64,000 bases of DNA from Pseudomonas sp. P8_241 (GCF_034008315.1 NZ_CP125377.1:6326501-6390500); one strand, 5' to 3'. Counted from the stretch's first letter, positions 47,237-57,257 are shown. A program made the numbers and translations. The notes: generated by a model from the letters alone, not told the origin.

Positions 47237-50083
47237 ATGACCCGCAACCATGAAATCCGCCCCGATCTGGACGAGGGAATCGACCGCAAGGTTCTGAACC
47301 AGCTGCGCGCACGCTTTCTGAAACTCAACGAAGGCCGTCTGGGCCGGGCCATGGAAGGGTTATCGACCCGCCAACAATCGGTCCTGACCCTGCTGCCTCT
47401 GTTTTTCCACGTCAATCATCCGTTATTGCCAGGTTACGTTTCGGGCAGCACGCCGGCCGGGCTGTCGAATTTCGAGCCGGACACCAATCTCCTGGCCGAA
47501 GCACAGCGCCTGACCCGCTCTTTTTCCTACAAGCCACGCCATGGCAGCAATCCGCCGCGGCCGATTCATGGCCTGTTCCTGATGGGTAGCCTTGGCACTT
47601 TGGCGCAAGCCGATCAGAGCGACATGGATGTGTGGGTCTGTCATGGGCCTGACCTGACCGAGAACGAACTCGCCGAATTGCGCAAAAAATGTCAGTTGCT
47701 GGAAACCTGGGCGGCGAGCCAGGGCGCCGAGGCGCACTTTTTCCTGATCGAGCCGGTGAGTTTCGTTCGCGGCGAGCGCGATACCCAACTGAGCTCTGAA
47801 GATTGCGGCACCACCCAGCACTATCTGTTGCTGGACGAGTTTTATCGCACCGCGATCTGGCTGGCCGGGCGAACACCGATCTGGTGGCTGGTACCGGTCT
47901 ACGAAGAGTCGAGTTACGAGCGCTATACACACGCCCTGATTTCAAAACGTTTCATCCGCGCTGACGAAACTCTCGATCTTGGCCACCTGGCCTACATTCC
48001 ACCGGGTGAATTTATCGGTGCCGGGCTCTGGCAGTTGTTCAAGGGCATCGAGTCACCTTACAAATCGGTTCTCAAGCTTTTGCTGACCGAAGTTTATGCC
48101 AGCGAACACCCAAGGGTTCATTGCCTGAGCCTGCGCTTCAAGCAAGCGGTATTCGCCAATCACCTGGACCTCGACGAGCTCGATCCGTACATGGTGGTTT
48201 ACCGGCGCATCGAGGAATACCTCACTGCTCGCAACGAACCGCAACGATTGGAACTGGTCCGCCGCGCCCTGTATCTGAAGGTCAATCGCAAACTGACCGG
48301 CACCAGCAGCCGAACCCAGAGCTGGCAACGCTGCTTGCTTGAACGGCTGGCCCGGGAATGGCATTGGGATCAGCGACAACTGGCATTGCTTGATAGTCGC
48401 AGCCAATGGAAAGTCCGCCAGGTCGGCTCGGAAAGGCGAGCCCTGGTCAGCGAATTGAATTACAGCTACCGCTTCCTGACCCAGTTCGCCCGCGACGAAC
48501 AAACCGTCAGCCGGATCAACAAACGCGATCTCAGTGTCCTGGGCCGTCGCCTGTACGCCGCGTTCGAGCGCAAGGCCGGCAAAGTAGAGGTCATTAACCC
48601 CGGCATTGCCCCGGACCTGGCCGAAGACACCCTCACGCTGGTGCACGCCCCAAACAAAAAAGAGCCGGGGCAAGGTCAATGGGGTTTGTACAACGGCAGC
48701 CTGACTGCGCTGGAGTGGGAGCATTTCGCGCCGATCAAACGCGGTCGCCATTTGCTGGAACTGCTCGGTTGGTGCCACCGCAACGGCGTGATCGACAGCA
48801 GCACCCGCCTGGCCCTGCACCCTGGCAGCAGCGACTTGAGCGAGTTCGAACTGTTCAACCTGCTCGGCAGCCTCCAGCAGACCATTGCTCTGCCGCTGCC
48901 CACCGTCGCAGAAGAAACACTGCTGCGAGCTAGCGTGCCAAGCGAAGTGCTGATTTTGGTAAACGTCGGGATCGATCCGCTCAAGCACCACCGCGACTTG
49001 AACATTCTGATGACCACCGAGCGCACCGATTCCTTGAGTTATGCCGGCGTCAGGGAAAACCTCGTACTGACCCTGGATCAGGTCACGCTCAATAGCTGGA
49101 ACGAAGTGCTGGTCAGCCGCTACGACGGCCCCCACGCCCTGCTCGACTGCTTGCGCGATCACCTCAACAACCTGCCTACAGGTTCGCAGCAACCGAGGCT
49201 GCGGGTGCGTTGCTTCTGCCATAACCGCGCGCAATTCATCGCGCAACGCGTGGAAGAAATCTTCGATAACGCGCAGAACCTGCTGCTCAGCCAGCTCAAT
49301 CATCGCTACCTGATCCAGGTCCAGCAGCATTACCACGTGCTGGAGCTGGTGCCCGGCCAGGTCCGTCACATAGCCCTGGCCACGCTGCCAGCGCTGATCG
49401 ACTACCTGGGCGAAGAACGACCGAGCTTCAGTCCCCTGCACCTGGACCCCAATGCACTGGAAGACCACGCCCTCGCGCTGTTCCTGCCAATGGGCCAGCC
49501 GGAGTGCATTCAAGTGTTCTACCGGGTCAATGAAGATCAGGTTGATGTGTACGTGCTCGATGAGCTCAATGCCTTGTGGCAGCAATGTTTGCCCTGGCAC
49601 GACGAGCAAAGCCTGTTGATGCCGTTGCAACGCTTCCTGCAATCGATCCAGTATCGGCGCGAAGCCTCGCTGCCAATGGAAGCGACCCAGCCCCTGAGCC
49701 TGGAGACCCGGTATTGCCAACTGTTGCCATCAGGTCCGGGACGGGCTCGTCGAATCGAAGCGCGACCGACCCCGCAAACGCCGGTCAAGAAACCGTTCTA
49801 CGACGTCCAGGCGATCATCGGCAAAGCCGCGCCAGGTCAGGTGCAAGTCACGTTGTACTGCAATCAGCGGGAGTTCTCGGAGCTGGAGCATGGCGACCAG
49901 CTGTTCAGCGTGGTCGCCCGGGAAATCGTTGGGCAGCGGCGCAAAACCGAGCGCTACCGCTGCTACATCACCGACCTGGACCTGTCCGGCCTGCTCGGTG
50001 ACGGGCCGAGCTCCACTCATTTGTATCTGCGCTACAAGGCTGACCTGGAGCGCGCTTTGAACGAGGCGCTCGATCAGGTCTGA
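47237..50083 (+). CDS. cyaA: Class I adenylate cyclase
   Basis: 948 aa (E. coli 848 aa). Makes cyclic AMP from ATP, the ligand of Vfr/CRP. N-terminal catalytic domain of the class I type with the nucleotidyl-transferase-like motif FLMGSLGTLAQADQSDMDVWV near residue 115, carrying the metal-binding aspartates; FIGAGLWQLFKGIESPYKSVL follows near 255. The C-terminal half, about 500-948, is the long regulatory region. A cytoplasmic protein. Its end lies 5 bases from the convergent rnk stop. Confidence 0.96.
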   Translation: MTRNHEIRPDLDEGIDRKVLNQLRARFLKLNEGRLGRAMEGLSTRQQSVLTLLPLFFHVNHPLLPGYVSGSTPAGLSNFEPDTNLLAEAQRLTRSFSYKPRHGSNPPRPIHGLFLMGSLGTLAQADQSDMDVWVCHGPDLTENELAELRKKCQLLETWAASQGAEAHFFLIEPVSFVRGERDTQLSSEDCGTTQHYLLLDEFYRTAIWLAGRTPIWWLVPVYEESSYERYTHALISKRFIRADETLDLGHLAYIPPGEFIGAGLWQLFKGIESPYKSVLKLLLTEVYASEHPRVHCLSLRFKQAVFANHLDLDELDPYMVVYRRIEEYLTARNEPQRLELVRRALYLKVNRKLTGTSSRTQSWQRCLLERLAREWHWDQRQLALLDSRSQWKVRQVGSERRALVSELNYSYRFLTQFARDEQTVSRINKRDLSVLGRRLYAAFERKAGKVEVINPGIAPDLAEDTLTLVHAPNKKEPGQGQWGLYNGSLTALEWEHFAPIKRGRHLLELLGWCHRNGVIDSSTRLALHPGSSDLSEFELFNLLGSLQQTIALPLPTVAEETLLRASVPSEVLILVNVGIDPLKHHRDLNILMTTERTDSLSYAGVRENLVLTLDQVTLNSWNEVLVSRYDGPHALLDCLRDHLNNLPTGSQQPRLRVRCFCHNRAQFIAQRVEEIFDNAQNLLLSQLNHRYLIQVQQHYHVLELVPGQVRHIALATLPALIDYLGEERPSFSPLHLDPNALEDHALALFLPMGQPECIQVFYRVNEDQVDVYVLDELNALWQQCLPWHDEQSLLMPLQRFLQSIQYRREASLPMEATQPLSLETRYCQLLPSGPGRARRIEARPTPQTPVKKPFYDVQAIIGKAAPGQVQVTLYCNQREFSELEHGDQLFSVVAREIVGQRRKTERYRCYITDLDLSGLLGDGPSSTHLYLRYKADLERALNEALDQV

Positions 50084-50088
50084 CGGGG

Positions 50089-50499
50089 TCACTCGGGAAA
50101 GGCGCCACCATTGGCCGGTTGCGACTCAACTTCCAGCAAGGTCAGCTTCAATGTCTTGCCACCCGGAGCCGGCCAGTCGATGTGTTGGCCGACCTTCAGT
50201 CCCAGCAGCGCGCTGCCAACAGGCGCCAGGATGGAAATCTTGCCTTCGTCGGCGTTGGCGTCCTTCGGGTAGACCAGCGTCAGGTGATAGTCCTTGCCGC
50301 TGCCTTCTTCACGGCAATGCACCCGGGAGTTCATGGTCACGACATCGGCGGGCACTTCATCGTGGCCGACCACCGTATCGGCGCGATCCAGTTCGGTTTG
50401 CAACGCGATAACGCCCGGCAGCGTGTCGTCCAGGCTGTCGATCAGGCGCTCCAGACGCTGGACGTCCAGACGGGTAAGGGTGATGGAAGGTGCGGTCAT
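50089..50499 (-). CDS. rnk: Nucleoside diphosphate kinase regulator Rnk
   Basis: 136 aa with an N-terminal coiled-coil helix (LTRLDVQRLERLIDSLDDTLPG) and a C-terminal GreA/GreB-like FKBP domain (ADVVTMNSRVHC to LGLKVGQHIDWPAPGG). Rnk binds RNA polymerase like a Gre factor but with a shortened coiled coil; in E. coli it affects NDP kinase and pools of nucleotides. Ribosome site AAAGGAG is 12 bases from the chosen ATG. A stable stem-loop sits directly upstream. Confidence 0.94.
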   Translation of the reverse strand: MTAPSITLTRLDVQRLERLIDSLDDTLPGVIALQTELDRADTVVGHDEVPADVVTMNSRVHCREEGSGKDYHLTLVYPKDANADEGKISILAPVGSALLGLKVGQHIDWPAPGGKTLKLTLLEVESQPANGGAFPE

Positions 50500-50536
50500 G
50501 ATCAGGGCAGACTCCTTTCTTCTGCACGAAAAAAGC

Positions 50537-50565
50537 AAAACCCCGCCAGAAGAAGGCGGGGTTTT
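50537..50565 (-). terminator. Stem-loop in the rnk leader
   Basis: Perfect 11-bp stem AAAACCCCGCC / GGCGGGGTTTT with 7-base loop, followed on the minus strand by GCTTTTTTCG. It ends 38 bases before the rnk start codon. It can be a terminator for the cyaY-DUF1289 transcript or a transcription attenuator for rnk. Confidence 0.75.
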
Positions 50566-50660
50566 CACGAGCCTCGATGGGTTGAGGCGTATCCGGACAC
50601 TATCACAGCTCAAAAAATATACAAGCCAGGGGCGACCATGGTGCTGAAACCGAGGAACCT

Positions 50661-50749
50661 TGTGGGAGCTAGCCTGCTAGCGAAGCGGTTTATCAATCAA
50701 TCAGAGGTCGACTGATTGAACGCATTCGCTAGCAGGCTAGCTCCCACAG
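50661..50749. repeat. REP-like inverted repeat (GTGGG variant)
   Basis: Arms TGTGGGAGCTAGCCTGCTAG and CTAGCAGGCTAGCTCCCACA, with a short internal repeat TCAATCAATCAG ... CTGATTGA. Lies between rnk and the DUF1289 gene. Confidence 0.9.
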
Positions 50750-50758
50750 GATTTTAGG

Positions 50759-50977
50759 TCAGACGCAGGATTTGCGTTGAGTAGCCTGCGCACAGATCAC
50801 TCTGCGCCGTTCGTCATCCGCCGAGCGCCATTCGCGAATGTCTTCAACGTGGCGAAAGCAGCCCAGGCAGACTTTCTGCTCATCCAGCCGACACACACCG
50901 CTGCACGGCGAAGGGACTGCCGGGCTGACATTGCTGTAGAGCGGCTTGGGCGGACGGACGGGCGCTGGCTGGGTCAC
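50759..50977 (-). CDS. DUF1289 family small zinc-ribbon-like protein
   Basis: 72 aa from a GTG start (VTQPAPVRPPKP); 4 bases after the cyaY stop, so likely in one transcript. The DUF1289 cysteine pattern C-S-G-V-C-x8-C-x2-C is seen in PCSGVCRLDEQKVCLGCFR, followed by a helix EWRSADDERRRVIC. Small cytosolic protein; similar genes are widely found in proteobacteria and their function is not established. The ORF continues upstream inside cyaY, but that part is not conserved-looking. Confidence 0.85.
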   Translation of the reverse strand: MTQPAPVRPPKPLYSNVSPAVPSPCSGVCRLDEQKVCLGCFRHVEDIREWRSADDERRRVICAQATQRKSCV

Positions 50978-50981
50978 GATC

Positions 50982-51314
50982 TCACAGGCCTTCGAAGTCG
51001 AGTTCGACACCGGCCTGCTGCTGGACGATACGCTCAAGCATTTCACCCAGCTGCTCTTCGCTCTTGTCGCACATCCAGCGCTCGCTTTCTTCGTCGTAGT
51101 CGAAGTGGAAACCACCGGACACCGCCGCCAGCCACAGCTGACGCAGCGGCTCCTGGCGACTGAAAATCAGCTGGCTGCCATTCTCGAACTTGACGGTCAG
51201 CACACCGGCCGAGCTTTCGAGGTCGATATCCAGGTCGCTGTCGTCAAAGATGTCCTCCAGGATTTGCTGGGTGGCATCGACAAGGTCATGGAAACGCGCT
51301 TCGGACAAACTCAT
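50982..51314 (-). CDS. cyaY: CyaY, bacterial frataxin
   Basis: 110 aa from ATG 51314 (MSLSEARFHDLVDATQQILED), standard frataxin size. Acidic first helix with DIFDDSDLDIDLESSAG, which forms the iron-binding ridge, then strands ILTVKF-like (VLTVKFENGSQLIFSRQ) and LRQLWLAAVSGGFHFDYDE. It binds iron and modulates IscS-IscU in Fe-S cluster assembly. Its neighbours lysA and lptM on the plus strand are the same as in other gammaproteobacteria. Confidence 0.95.
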   Translation of the reverse strand: MSLSEARFHDLVDATQQILEDIFDDSDLDIDLESSAGVLTVKFENGSQLIFSRQEPLRQLWLAAVSGGFHFDYDEESERWMCDKSEEQLGEMLERIVQQQAGVELDFEGL

Positions 51315-51407
51315 TACGGCAACCTCAAAAAGTGTCTGATCAGGCTCAAGCGCCGCAAGATACGACCGAGCCCCGCTGATTGCAAAGGATAATGACCAGC
51401 TACCTAA

Positions 51408-51498
51408 CTGTGGGAGCGAGCTTGCTCGCGATCGGGGCCTTACATTCAACATTAATGCGCCTGATATGGCCTCATCGCGGGCAAGCCCGCTCCCACAG
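51408..51498. repeat. REP-like inverted repeat (GTGGG variant)
   Basis: Arms CTGTGGGAGCGAGCTTGCTC and GGGCAAGCCCGCTCCCACAG between the divergent cyaY and lptM genes, where the promoters of both must lie. Confidence 0.88.
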
Positions 51499-51610
51499 GG
51501 CTCGATGTGCTTGCAGCCAAGCCCCGCCGGACGGGCGGGCCGTTGCATAGGCAAGCTGTCGGGTGGCCGGTATACTCCGGCGCAATTAATGCATTTTCAA
51601 GGATTTCGCC

Positions 51611-51787
51611 ATGAAGCGCCTGATCTCTTCCCTTGCTGCGCTCGTCGCGGTTGCCTGTCTCGTGTCGGCTTGTGGTCAAAAAGGCCCGCTGTACCTGCCC
51701 GACGAGAACATGGACCCTGTCGAGCAGGCCAAATCGTCGCAACAGCAGCCTGCTTCCAAGGCACACAAGCACGACGTCTACCAATAA
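51611..51787 (+). CDS. lptM: LptM-type small lipoprotein
   Basis: 58 aa lipoprotein too short for most gene lists. Signal with lipobox LVSAC near residue 21 (MKRLISSLAALVAVACLVSA then CGQKGPLYLPDE), matching the family formerly called YifL, renamed LptM because it assists oxidation and assembly of LptD with BAM. Immediately upstream of lysA with 9 bases between, the conserved order lptM-lysA-dapF. Confidence 0.92.
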   Translation: MKRLISSLAALVAVACLVSACGQKGPLYLPDENMDPVEQAKSSQQQPASKAHKHDVYQ

Positions 51788-51796
51788 GGGAACATC

Positions 51797-53044
51797 ATGG
51801 ACGCTTTTAACTACCGTGACGGTGAATTGTTCGCGGAAGGTGTTGCCCTGTCTGCCATCGCCGAGCGCTTTGGTACACCGACCTACGTTTACTCGCGCGC
51901 GCACATCGAAGCCCAATACCTGGCTTACGCCGATGCGCTGGCCGGCATGCCGCACCTGGTGTGCTTTGCGGTCAAGGCCAACTCCAACCTGGGCGTACTG
52001 AATGTCCTCGCGCGCCTGGGCGCCGGTTTTGACATCGTCTCCCGTGGCGAGCTGGAACGTGTACTGGCCGCTGGCGGCAGCGCCGACAAGATCGTGTTCT
52101 CCGGTGTCGGCAAGACCCGTGACGACATGCGTCGCGCCCTGGAAGTCGGCGTGCACTGCTTCAACGTCGAATCCACCGACGAGCTGGAACGTCTGCAAGT
52201 GGTCGCTGCCGAACTGGGTGTTCGTGCGCCGATTTCGCTGCGCGTGAACCCGGACGTCGATGCCGGCACCCACCCGTACATTTCCACCGGTCTCAAAGAG
52301 AACAAGTTCGGCATCGCCATCGCCGACGCCGAAGACGTGTACGTGCGTGCCGCGCAATTGCCGAACCTGGAAGTGGTCGGTGTCGATTGCCACATCGGTT
52401 CGCAACTGACCACCCTGCCGCCGTTCATCGATGCTCTGGACCGCCTGCTGGGCCTGGTCGATCGCCTTGGCGACTGTGGCATTTACCTGCGTCACATCGA
52501 TCTCGGTGGCGGCCTGGGCGTGCGATACAAAGACGAAGAGCCGCCACTGGCTGCCGACTACATCAAAGCCGTGCGCGAACGTCTCGACGGTCGCGACCTG
52601 GCACTGGTGTTCGAGCCGGGCCGCTTCATCGTCGCCAATGCCGGCGTGCTGCTGACCCAGGTCGAGTACCTCAAGCACACCGAGCACAAAGACTTCGCCA
52701 TCGTCGACGCTGCCATGAACGACCTGATCCGCCCGGCGCTGTATCAAGCCTGGATGGACGTGACTGCCGTACGCCCGCGCACTTCGGCTGCCCGCGCTTA
52801 CGACATCGTCGGCCCAATCTGCGAGACCGGCGATTTCCTGGCCAAGGATCGTGAGCTTGCGCTGGAAGAAGGCGACCTGCTGGCCGTTCATTCGGCCGGT
52901 GCCTATGGGTTTGTCATGAGTTCCAACTACAACACCCGCGGCCGCGCCGCCGAAGTGTTGGTGGACGGTGATCAGGCATTTGAAGTGCGTCGCCGTGAAA
53001 CGGTAGCCGAGTTGTTTGCTGGCGAAAGCCTGCTGCCGGAGTAA
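51797..53044 (+). CDS. lysA: Diaminopimelate decarboxylase
   Basis: 415 aa, PLP enzyme of fold type III that forms lysine from meso-diaminopimelate. The PLP lysine is K60 in [20 protein letters not shown], and the phosphate loop GGGLGV in [12 protein letters not shown] is near 237. ESTDELERL and [13 protein letters not shown] are typical. Middle gene of the lptM-lysA-dapF transcript; ribosome site AAGGGAACATC. Confidence 0.97.
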   Translation: MDAFNYRDGELFAEGVALSAIAERFGTPTYVYSRAHIEAQYLAYADALAGMPHLVCFAVKANSNLGVLNVLARLGAGFDIVSRGELERVLAAGGSADKIVFSGVGKTRDDMRRALEVGVHCFNVESTDELERLQVVAAELGVRAPISLRVNPDVDAGTHPYISTGLKENKFGIAIADAEDVYVRAAQLPNLEVVGVDCHIGSQLTTLPPFIDALDRLLGLVDRLGDCGIYLRHIDLGGGLGVRYKDEEPPLAADYIKAVRERLDGRDLALVFEPGRFIVANAGVLLTQVEYLKHTEHKDFAIVDAAMNDLIRPALYQAWMDVTAVRPRTSAARAYDIVGPICETGDFLAKDRELALEEGDLLAVHSAGAYGFVMSSNYNTRGRAAEVLVDGDQAFEVRRRETVAELFAGESLLPE

Positions 53045-53047
53045 GCC

Positions 53048-53878
53048 ATGCTGCTGCGTTTTACCAAAATGCACGGCCTGGGCAATGACTTCATGGTCCT
53101 CGACCTGGTCAGCCAGCACGCGCATATTCTGCCCAAGCACGCCAAGCAATGGGGCGATCGGCATACCGGCATCGGTTTCGACCAGTTGCTGATCGTCGAG
53201 GCGCCGAGCAACCCGGACGTGGATTTCCGTTATCGGATTTTCAACTCCGATGGCTCCGAAGTGGAACAGTGCGGCAATGGTGCGCGCTGTTTCGCCCGCT
53301 TCGTGCTCGACAAGCGCCTGACTGCAAAAAGGCAGATCCGCGTCGAGACCAAAAGCGGCGTCATCGAACTGGACGTGCGAAACGACGGCCAGATCAGCGT
53401 CAACATGGGCGCCCCACGCCTGGTGCCAGCGGATATTCCGTTCCAGGCACCTGAGCAAGCCTTGAGTTATCAGGTCGACGTCGCGGGTACATCAGTCGAT
53501 CTGGCCGCCGTGTCCATGGGCAACCCCCATGCCGTGGTGCGTGTCAGCGATATCAACAATGCACCGGTGCATGAACTGGGGCCGAAAATCGAACATCACC
53601 CGCGCTTCCCGGCGAGGGTCAATGTCGGATTTCTCCAGGTCATCGACCGCAACCGTGCGCAGTTGCGTGTCTGGGAACGCGGAGCCGGGGAAACCCAGGC
53701 CTGCGGAACCGGGGCCTGCGCCGCTGCAGTGGCTGCGATCAGCCAGGGGTGGATGGATTCGCCGCTGTTGATCGACCTGCCTGGCGGGCGTCTGTCCATC
53801 GAATGGGCGGGCCCTGGCCAACCGGTGATGATGACCGGCCCGGCAGTGCGCGTATATGAAGGACAAGTGCGTCTTTGA
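53048..53878 (+). CDS. dapF: Diaminopimelate epimerase
   Basis: 276 aa; interconverts LL- and meso-diaminopimelate for lysine and peptidoglycan. The two catalytic cysteines are C75 ([14 protein letters not shown]) and C219 ([16 protein letters not shown]). First motif [13 protein letters not shown] is standard. Starts 3 bases after lysA. Confidence 0.97.
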   Translation: MLLRFTKMHGLGNDFMVLDLVSQHAHILPKHAKQWGDRHTGIGFDQLLIVEAPSNPDVDFRYRIFNSDGSEVEQCGNGARCFARFVLDKRLTAKRQIRVETKSGVIELDVRNDGQISVNMGAPRLVPADIPFQAPEQALSYQVDVAGTSVDLAAVSMGNPHAVVRVSDINNAPVHELGPKIEHHPRFPARVNVGFLQVIDRNRAQLRVWERGAGETQACGTGACAAAVAAISQGWMDSPLLIDLPGGRLSIEWAGPGQPVMMTGPAVRVYEGQVRL

Positions 53879-53891
53879 GCGAGCGAAATCC

Positions 53892-54617
53892 ATGACCGAT
53901 AAGCCTCAGGCACCCACACAACAAGCCGACGAATCAGCGTCCGAGACTCTGGAGGCGGCGGCCGTTGCCGCGTACCTGGAGGCTCATCCGGACTTTTTCG
54001 TCGAGCACGAAGAACTGCTTCCGGCAATGCGCATCCCCCATCGACGCGGTGACACCGTATCGCTGGTCGAGCGCCAGATGACCATACTGCGCGACCGCAA
54101 CATCGAGATGCGTCATCGCCTCTCGCAGTTGATGGACGTCGCCCGGGACAACGACCGGTTGTTCGACAAGACCCGTCGCCTGATCCTCGCGTTGATGGAC
54201 GCCGCCAGCCTGGAAGACGTGGTGATGTCGGTCGAAGACAGCCTGCGCCAGGATTTCCAGGTGCCCTTCGTCAGCCTCATCCTGCTTGGCGAAAACGCCA
54301 TGCCGGTGGGCCGCTGGGCCACCCACGCCGAAGCACAGGTAGCCATCGGCGGCTTGCTTACCGAAGACAAAAGCGTCAGCGGCAGCCTGCGCGAGCATGA
54401 ACTGGACTTCCTGTTCGGTGAAGAACAACGCAAGCAGATCGGCTCCACCGCCGTTGTCGCCATCAGCCATCAAGGCATCCACGGCATCCTGGCCATCGCC
54501 AGCCGTGACCCACAGCATTACAAAAGCTCGGTCGGCACCTTGTTCCTGAGTTACATCGCCGAAGTCATGGGCCGCGTACTGCCACGGGTCAACAGCTCCC
54601 TGCGCTCGGTACGCTGA
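53892..54617 (+). CDS. DUF484 family protein
   Basis: 241 aa from ATG 53892. N-terminal acidic segment, then [22 protein letters not shown] (near 24), a coiled-coil linker [26 protein letters not shown], and a GAF-like domain to the end ([21 protein letters not shown]). DUF484 proteins between dapF and xerC are highly conserved in proteobacteria; function unknown, a GAF-domain sensory or assembly role is plausible. Confidence 0.93.
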   Translation: MTDKPQAPTQQADESASETLEAAAVAAYLEAHPDFFVEHEELLPAMRIPHRRGDTVSLVERQMTILRDRNIEMRHRLSQLMDVARDNDRLFDKTRRLILALMDAASLEDVVMSVEDSLRQDFQVPFVSLILLGENAMPVGRWATHAEAQVAIGGLLTEDKSVSGSLREHELDFLFGEEQRKQIGSTAVVAISHQGIHGILAIASRDPQHYKSSVGTLFLSYIAEVMGRVLPRVNSSLRSVR

Positions 54618-54619
54618 GC

Positions 54620-55519
54620 ATGGAACGGCAACTGGACGCTTACTGCGAACACCTGCGCAGTGAGCGGCAGGTGTCGCCGCACACGCTGTCGGCCTACCGC
54701 CGCGACCTCGACAAAGTGCTGGGATGGTGCACCAAACAGAACATTGACAGCTGGACAGCGCTCGACATCCAGCGCCTGCGCAGCCTGATCGCCCGTCTGC
54801 ATGCTCAGGGTCAATCGTCTCGCAGCCTGGCGCGTTTGCTGTCGGCCGTTCGCGGGCTCTATCACTATCTGAACCGCGAAGGCCTGTGCGACCACGACCC
54901 GGCCAATGGCCTCTCGCCGCCGAAAGGCGAACGGCGCTTGCCGAAAACCCTGGACACCGACCGCGCACTGCAACTGCTGGAAGGTGGGGTGGAGGATGAC
55001 TTTCTGGCGCGCCGGGATCAGGCGATCCTGGAGCTGTTCTACTCCTCAGGCTTGCGACTGTCAGAACTGACGGGGCTGAATCTCGATCAGCTCGATCTGG
55101 CCGACGGCATGGTCCAGGTGCTCGGCAAGGGCAGCAAGACCCGGTTGCTGCCCGTCGGCAAAAAAGCCCGCGAAGCGCTGGAACAATGGTTACCACTGCG
55201 GGCAATGGCCAATCCGGCAGACGATGCGGTGTTCATCAGCCAGCAAGGCCGGCGCCTCGGCCCGAGAACTATTCAGGTGCGGGTCAAGGCTGCCGGCGAG
55301 CGCGAACTGGGTCAGAACCTGCATCCGCACATGTTGCGACACTCCTTCGCCAGCCATTTACTGGAATCCTCCCAGGACCTGCGCGCGGTGCAGGAACTGC
55401 TCGGACACTCGGACATCAAGACCACGCAGATCTACACCCACCTGGACTTCCAGCACCTGGCCACGGTCTACGACAGCGCCCACCCACGGGCCAAACGCAT
55501 TAAGGGCGACGATTCATGA
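54620..55519 (+). CDS. xerC: Tyrosine recombinase XerC
   Basis: 299 aa; with XerD resolves chromosome dimers at dif. N-terminal core-binding domain ([21 protein letters not shown]) and catalytic domain with the R-K-H-R-H-Y set: R in [41 protein letters not shown] (nucleophile Tyr). Named sss in P. fluorescens/P. aeruginosa colonisation studies. Coupled to the HAD gene by an ATGA overlap. Confidence 0.96.
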   Translation: MERQLDAYCEHLRSERQVSPHTLSAYRRDLDKVLGWCTKQNIDSWTALDIQRLRSLIARLHAQGQSSRSLARLLSAVRGLYHYLNREGLCDHDPANGLSPPKGERRLPKTLDTDRALQLLEGGVEDDFLARRDQAILELFYSSGLRLSELTGLNLDQLDLADGMVQVLGKGSKTRLLPVGKKAREALEQWLPLRAMANPADDAVFISQQGRRLGPRTIQVRVKAAGERELGQNLHPHMLRHSFASHLLESSQDLRAVQELLGHSDIKTTQIYTHLDFQHLATVYDSAHPRAKRIKGDDS

Positions 55520-56232
55520 GCATTCAATTGATCACCTTCGACCTCGACGACACCCTGTGGGACACCGCCCCGGTGATCATCAGCGCCGAAGCCGTTTTGC
55601 GGGAATGGCTGACCGAGCACGCACCCAATCTGGGGGCTGTGCCGGTAGAGCATCTGTGGTCGATCCGCGAACGGGTGCTGGCTAACGAACCGAGCCTCAA
55701 GCATCGCATCAGTGCGTTGCGTCGTCGGGTCCTGTTCCACGCGCTGGAAGAGGCTGGCTACGAGCATGGCGAAGCGTCGGATCTGGCTGACAAGAGTTTC
55801 GAAGTGTTCCTGCACGCCCGGCATCAACTGGACATCTTCCCCGAGGTACAACCGACCCTCGAAGTGCTGGCCAACCATTACGCCCTCGGCGTGGTCACCA
55901 ATGGCAACGCCGATGTGCGTAGGCTGGGCCTGGCGGATTACTTCAAGTTTGCGTTGTGTGCCGAAGACATAGGCATCGCCAAGCCCGATGCGCGACTGTT
56001 CCACGAGGCTTTGCAACGCGGCGGTGCGACGGCCGACACAGCGGTGCACATCGGCGATCATCCGGGCGATGACATTGCCGGTGCGCAACAGGCTGGATTG
56101 CGGGCGATCTGGTTCAACCCGGTGGGCAAGGTGTGGGAAGCAGAGCACTTGCCGGATGCAGAAATCCGCAGCCTGACAGAGTTGCCGGCATTGTTGGCGC
56201 GGTGGAATACCGGTGCAACATCGAATCTGTAG
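55516..56232 (+). CDS. HAD-superfamily hydrolase
   Basis: 238 aa phosphatase-like protein. Motif [16 protein letters not shown] (nucleophile Asp), a helical cap domain at about 20-85, the conserved Ser/Thr position in [14 protein letters not shown], lysine in [15 protein letters not shown] and motif [22 protein letters not shown]. Resembles YigB, an FMN phosphatase of E. coli that sits in the same xerC-yigB order; activity on FMN is therefore an inference from position and family. Translation is coupled to xerC. Confidence 0.92.
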   Translation: MSIQLITFDLDDTLWDTAPVIISAEAVLREWLTEHAPNLGAVPVEHLWSIRERVLANEPSLKHRISALRRRVLFHALEEAGYEHGEASDLADKSFEVFLHARHQLDIFPEVQPTLEVLANHYALGVVTNGNADVRRLGLADYFKFALCAEDIGIAKPDARLFHEALQRGGATADTAVHIGDHPGDDIAGAQQAGLRAIWFNPVGKVWEAEHLPDAEIRSLTELPALLARWNTGATSNL

Positions 56233-56318
56233 GAGCCGGCTTGCTGGCGATTGCGTTTCATCATTCAACATCGATATTGACTGACTTGTCACCATCGCCA
56301 GCAAGCCGGCTCCTACAG
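56227..56318. repeat. REP-like inverted repeat
   Basis: Arms CTGTAGGAGCCGGCTTGCTG and CAGCAAGCCGGCTCCTACAG, perfect over 20 bases, starting inside the last codons of the HAD gene and lying in the convergent gap to sutA. Confidence 0.92.
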
Positions 56319-56355
56319 AATTTGCATCAGGCCTGAGGGTTTTGTTTCAGGCACG

Positions 56356-56384
56356 AAAAAGCCCGCAGCGACGGCGGGCTTTTT
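56356..56384 (-). terminator. sutA terminator
   Basis: AAAAAGCCCGC / GCGGGCTTTTT stem with 7-base loop, 20 bases beyond the sutA stop codon. Confidence 0.9.
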
Positions 56385-56403
56385 CAGCAAGCGGGAAGCA
56401 GGC

Positions 56404-56730
56404 TCAGATAGGCCGGCTGCCGTACTTGTTGTCAGGCTTCTTGGGCGGATCGGCGACCACATTGGCCTCCACTTCCTGCACCTTGCCGCCCTTGGCCAAA
56501 AACTCCTCCATGGCCCGCGCGAGAGCATCGCGCTCCTTGTTCTTGGCTTCGACACTCGGCAACTCATCGACCGATACCGCCGCCTTGGCTTTGCCTTTGG
56601 CAGCCGGGGCCGGTGTATCGTCACCGCCATCGTCGTCAGCAACGTCTTCCGCCGCTGCTTCCAGACCTTCTTCGGTTTCGTCTTCGTCGCCTACTTCGAG
56701 GTCGTCGTTTTCCAGATCATCGTCGCTCAT
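56404..56730 (-). CDS. sutA: SutA, RNA polymerase-binding regulator
   Basis: 108 aa. Very acidic N-terminal tail (MSDDDLENDDLEVGDEDETE), then a short helical core AKNKERDALARAMEEFLAKGGK and a disordered tail ending PDNKYGSRPI. This layout matches SutA of P. aeruginosa, which binds polymerase and stimulates ribosomal gene transcription in slow-growing cells. Location between the HAD/xerC group and yjbQ fits. Own terminator. Confidence 0.9.
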   Translation of the reverse strand: MSDDDLENDDLEVGDEDETEEGLEAAAEDVADDDGGDDTPAPAAKGKAKAAVSVDELPSVEAKNKERDALARAMEEFLAKGGKVQEVEANVVADPPKKPDNKYGSRPI

Positions 56731-56831
56731 GTTCTACCTCATGACTTGCGAAAAGCAGATTAGTTATAGCCCAGCTTTGCCTTCTGTCGAAGGTTGCCGG
56801 AAAAAAATCAACAGCCGCTGGTGACCAGCGG

Positions 56832-57257
56832 TTACGCCCCGTCACCGTATACGGTGGCGAGGACTTTACGGGCACCGCCATGGTCGCGGTGCTCGCCCAG
56901 ATAAACGCCTTGCCAGGTCCCTAACGCCAATCGACCTGCCGAAATCGGCAAACTCAGCTGACAACCAAGCACGCTGGCCTTGAAGTGCGCCGGGAGGTCG
57001 TCCAGGCCTTCGTCGTTGTGCTCATAGCCGTCCGCTCCTTGTGGGATCAGACGATTGAAAAATCGTTCGAAGTCTCGACGTACCGCCGGATCGGCGTTCT
57101 CGTTGATGGTCAACGAAGCCGAGGTATGCTGTAGCCACAAGTGCAACAGACCGACCCGACAAACCTTGAGTTCAGGCAAGCCGGCGAGTAACTCGTCCGT
57201 TACCAGATGAAAGCCCCGGGGCCTCGCCCGCAAGGTAATCAGAGTCTGTTGCCACAT
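56832..57257 (-). CDS. YjbQ (UPF0047) family protein
   Basis: 141 aa from ATG 57257, following AACTGTATG-type spacing with GGAGAAC site. Conserved UPF0047 residues: HLWLQHTSASLTINENADP (near 48), HNDEGLDDLPAHFKASVLG (near 77) and LGTWQGVYLGEHRD (near 115). The family forms a beta-barrel trimer with a histidine cluster; E. coli YjbQ can substitute weakly for thiamine phosphate synthase. True role not established. Confidence 0.92.
   Translation of the reverse strand: MWQQTLITLRARPRGFHLVTDELLAGLPELKVCRVGLLHLWLQHTSASLTINENADPAVRRDFERFFNRLIPQGADGYEHNDEGLDDLPAHFKASVLGCQLSLPISAGRLALGTWQGVYLGEHRDHGGARKVLATVYGDGA

Noticed and set aside
48053-49720. 555-codon frame opposite cyaA
   Set aside because: Antisense frame within the cyaA gene, kept open by third-position GC bias; Gln/Val/Ala-rich shadow protein.
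51452-53458. 668-codon frame opposite lysA and dapF
   Set aside because: Antisense shadow of lptM, lysA and dapF; all three show clear catalytic or lipobox motifs on the plus strand.
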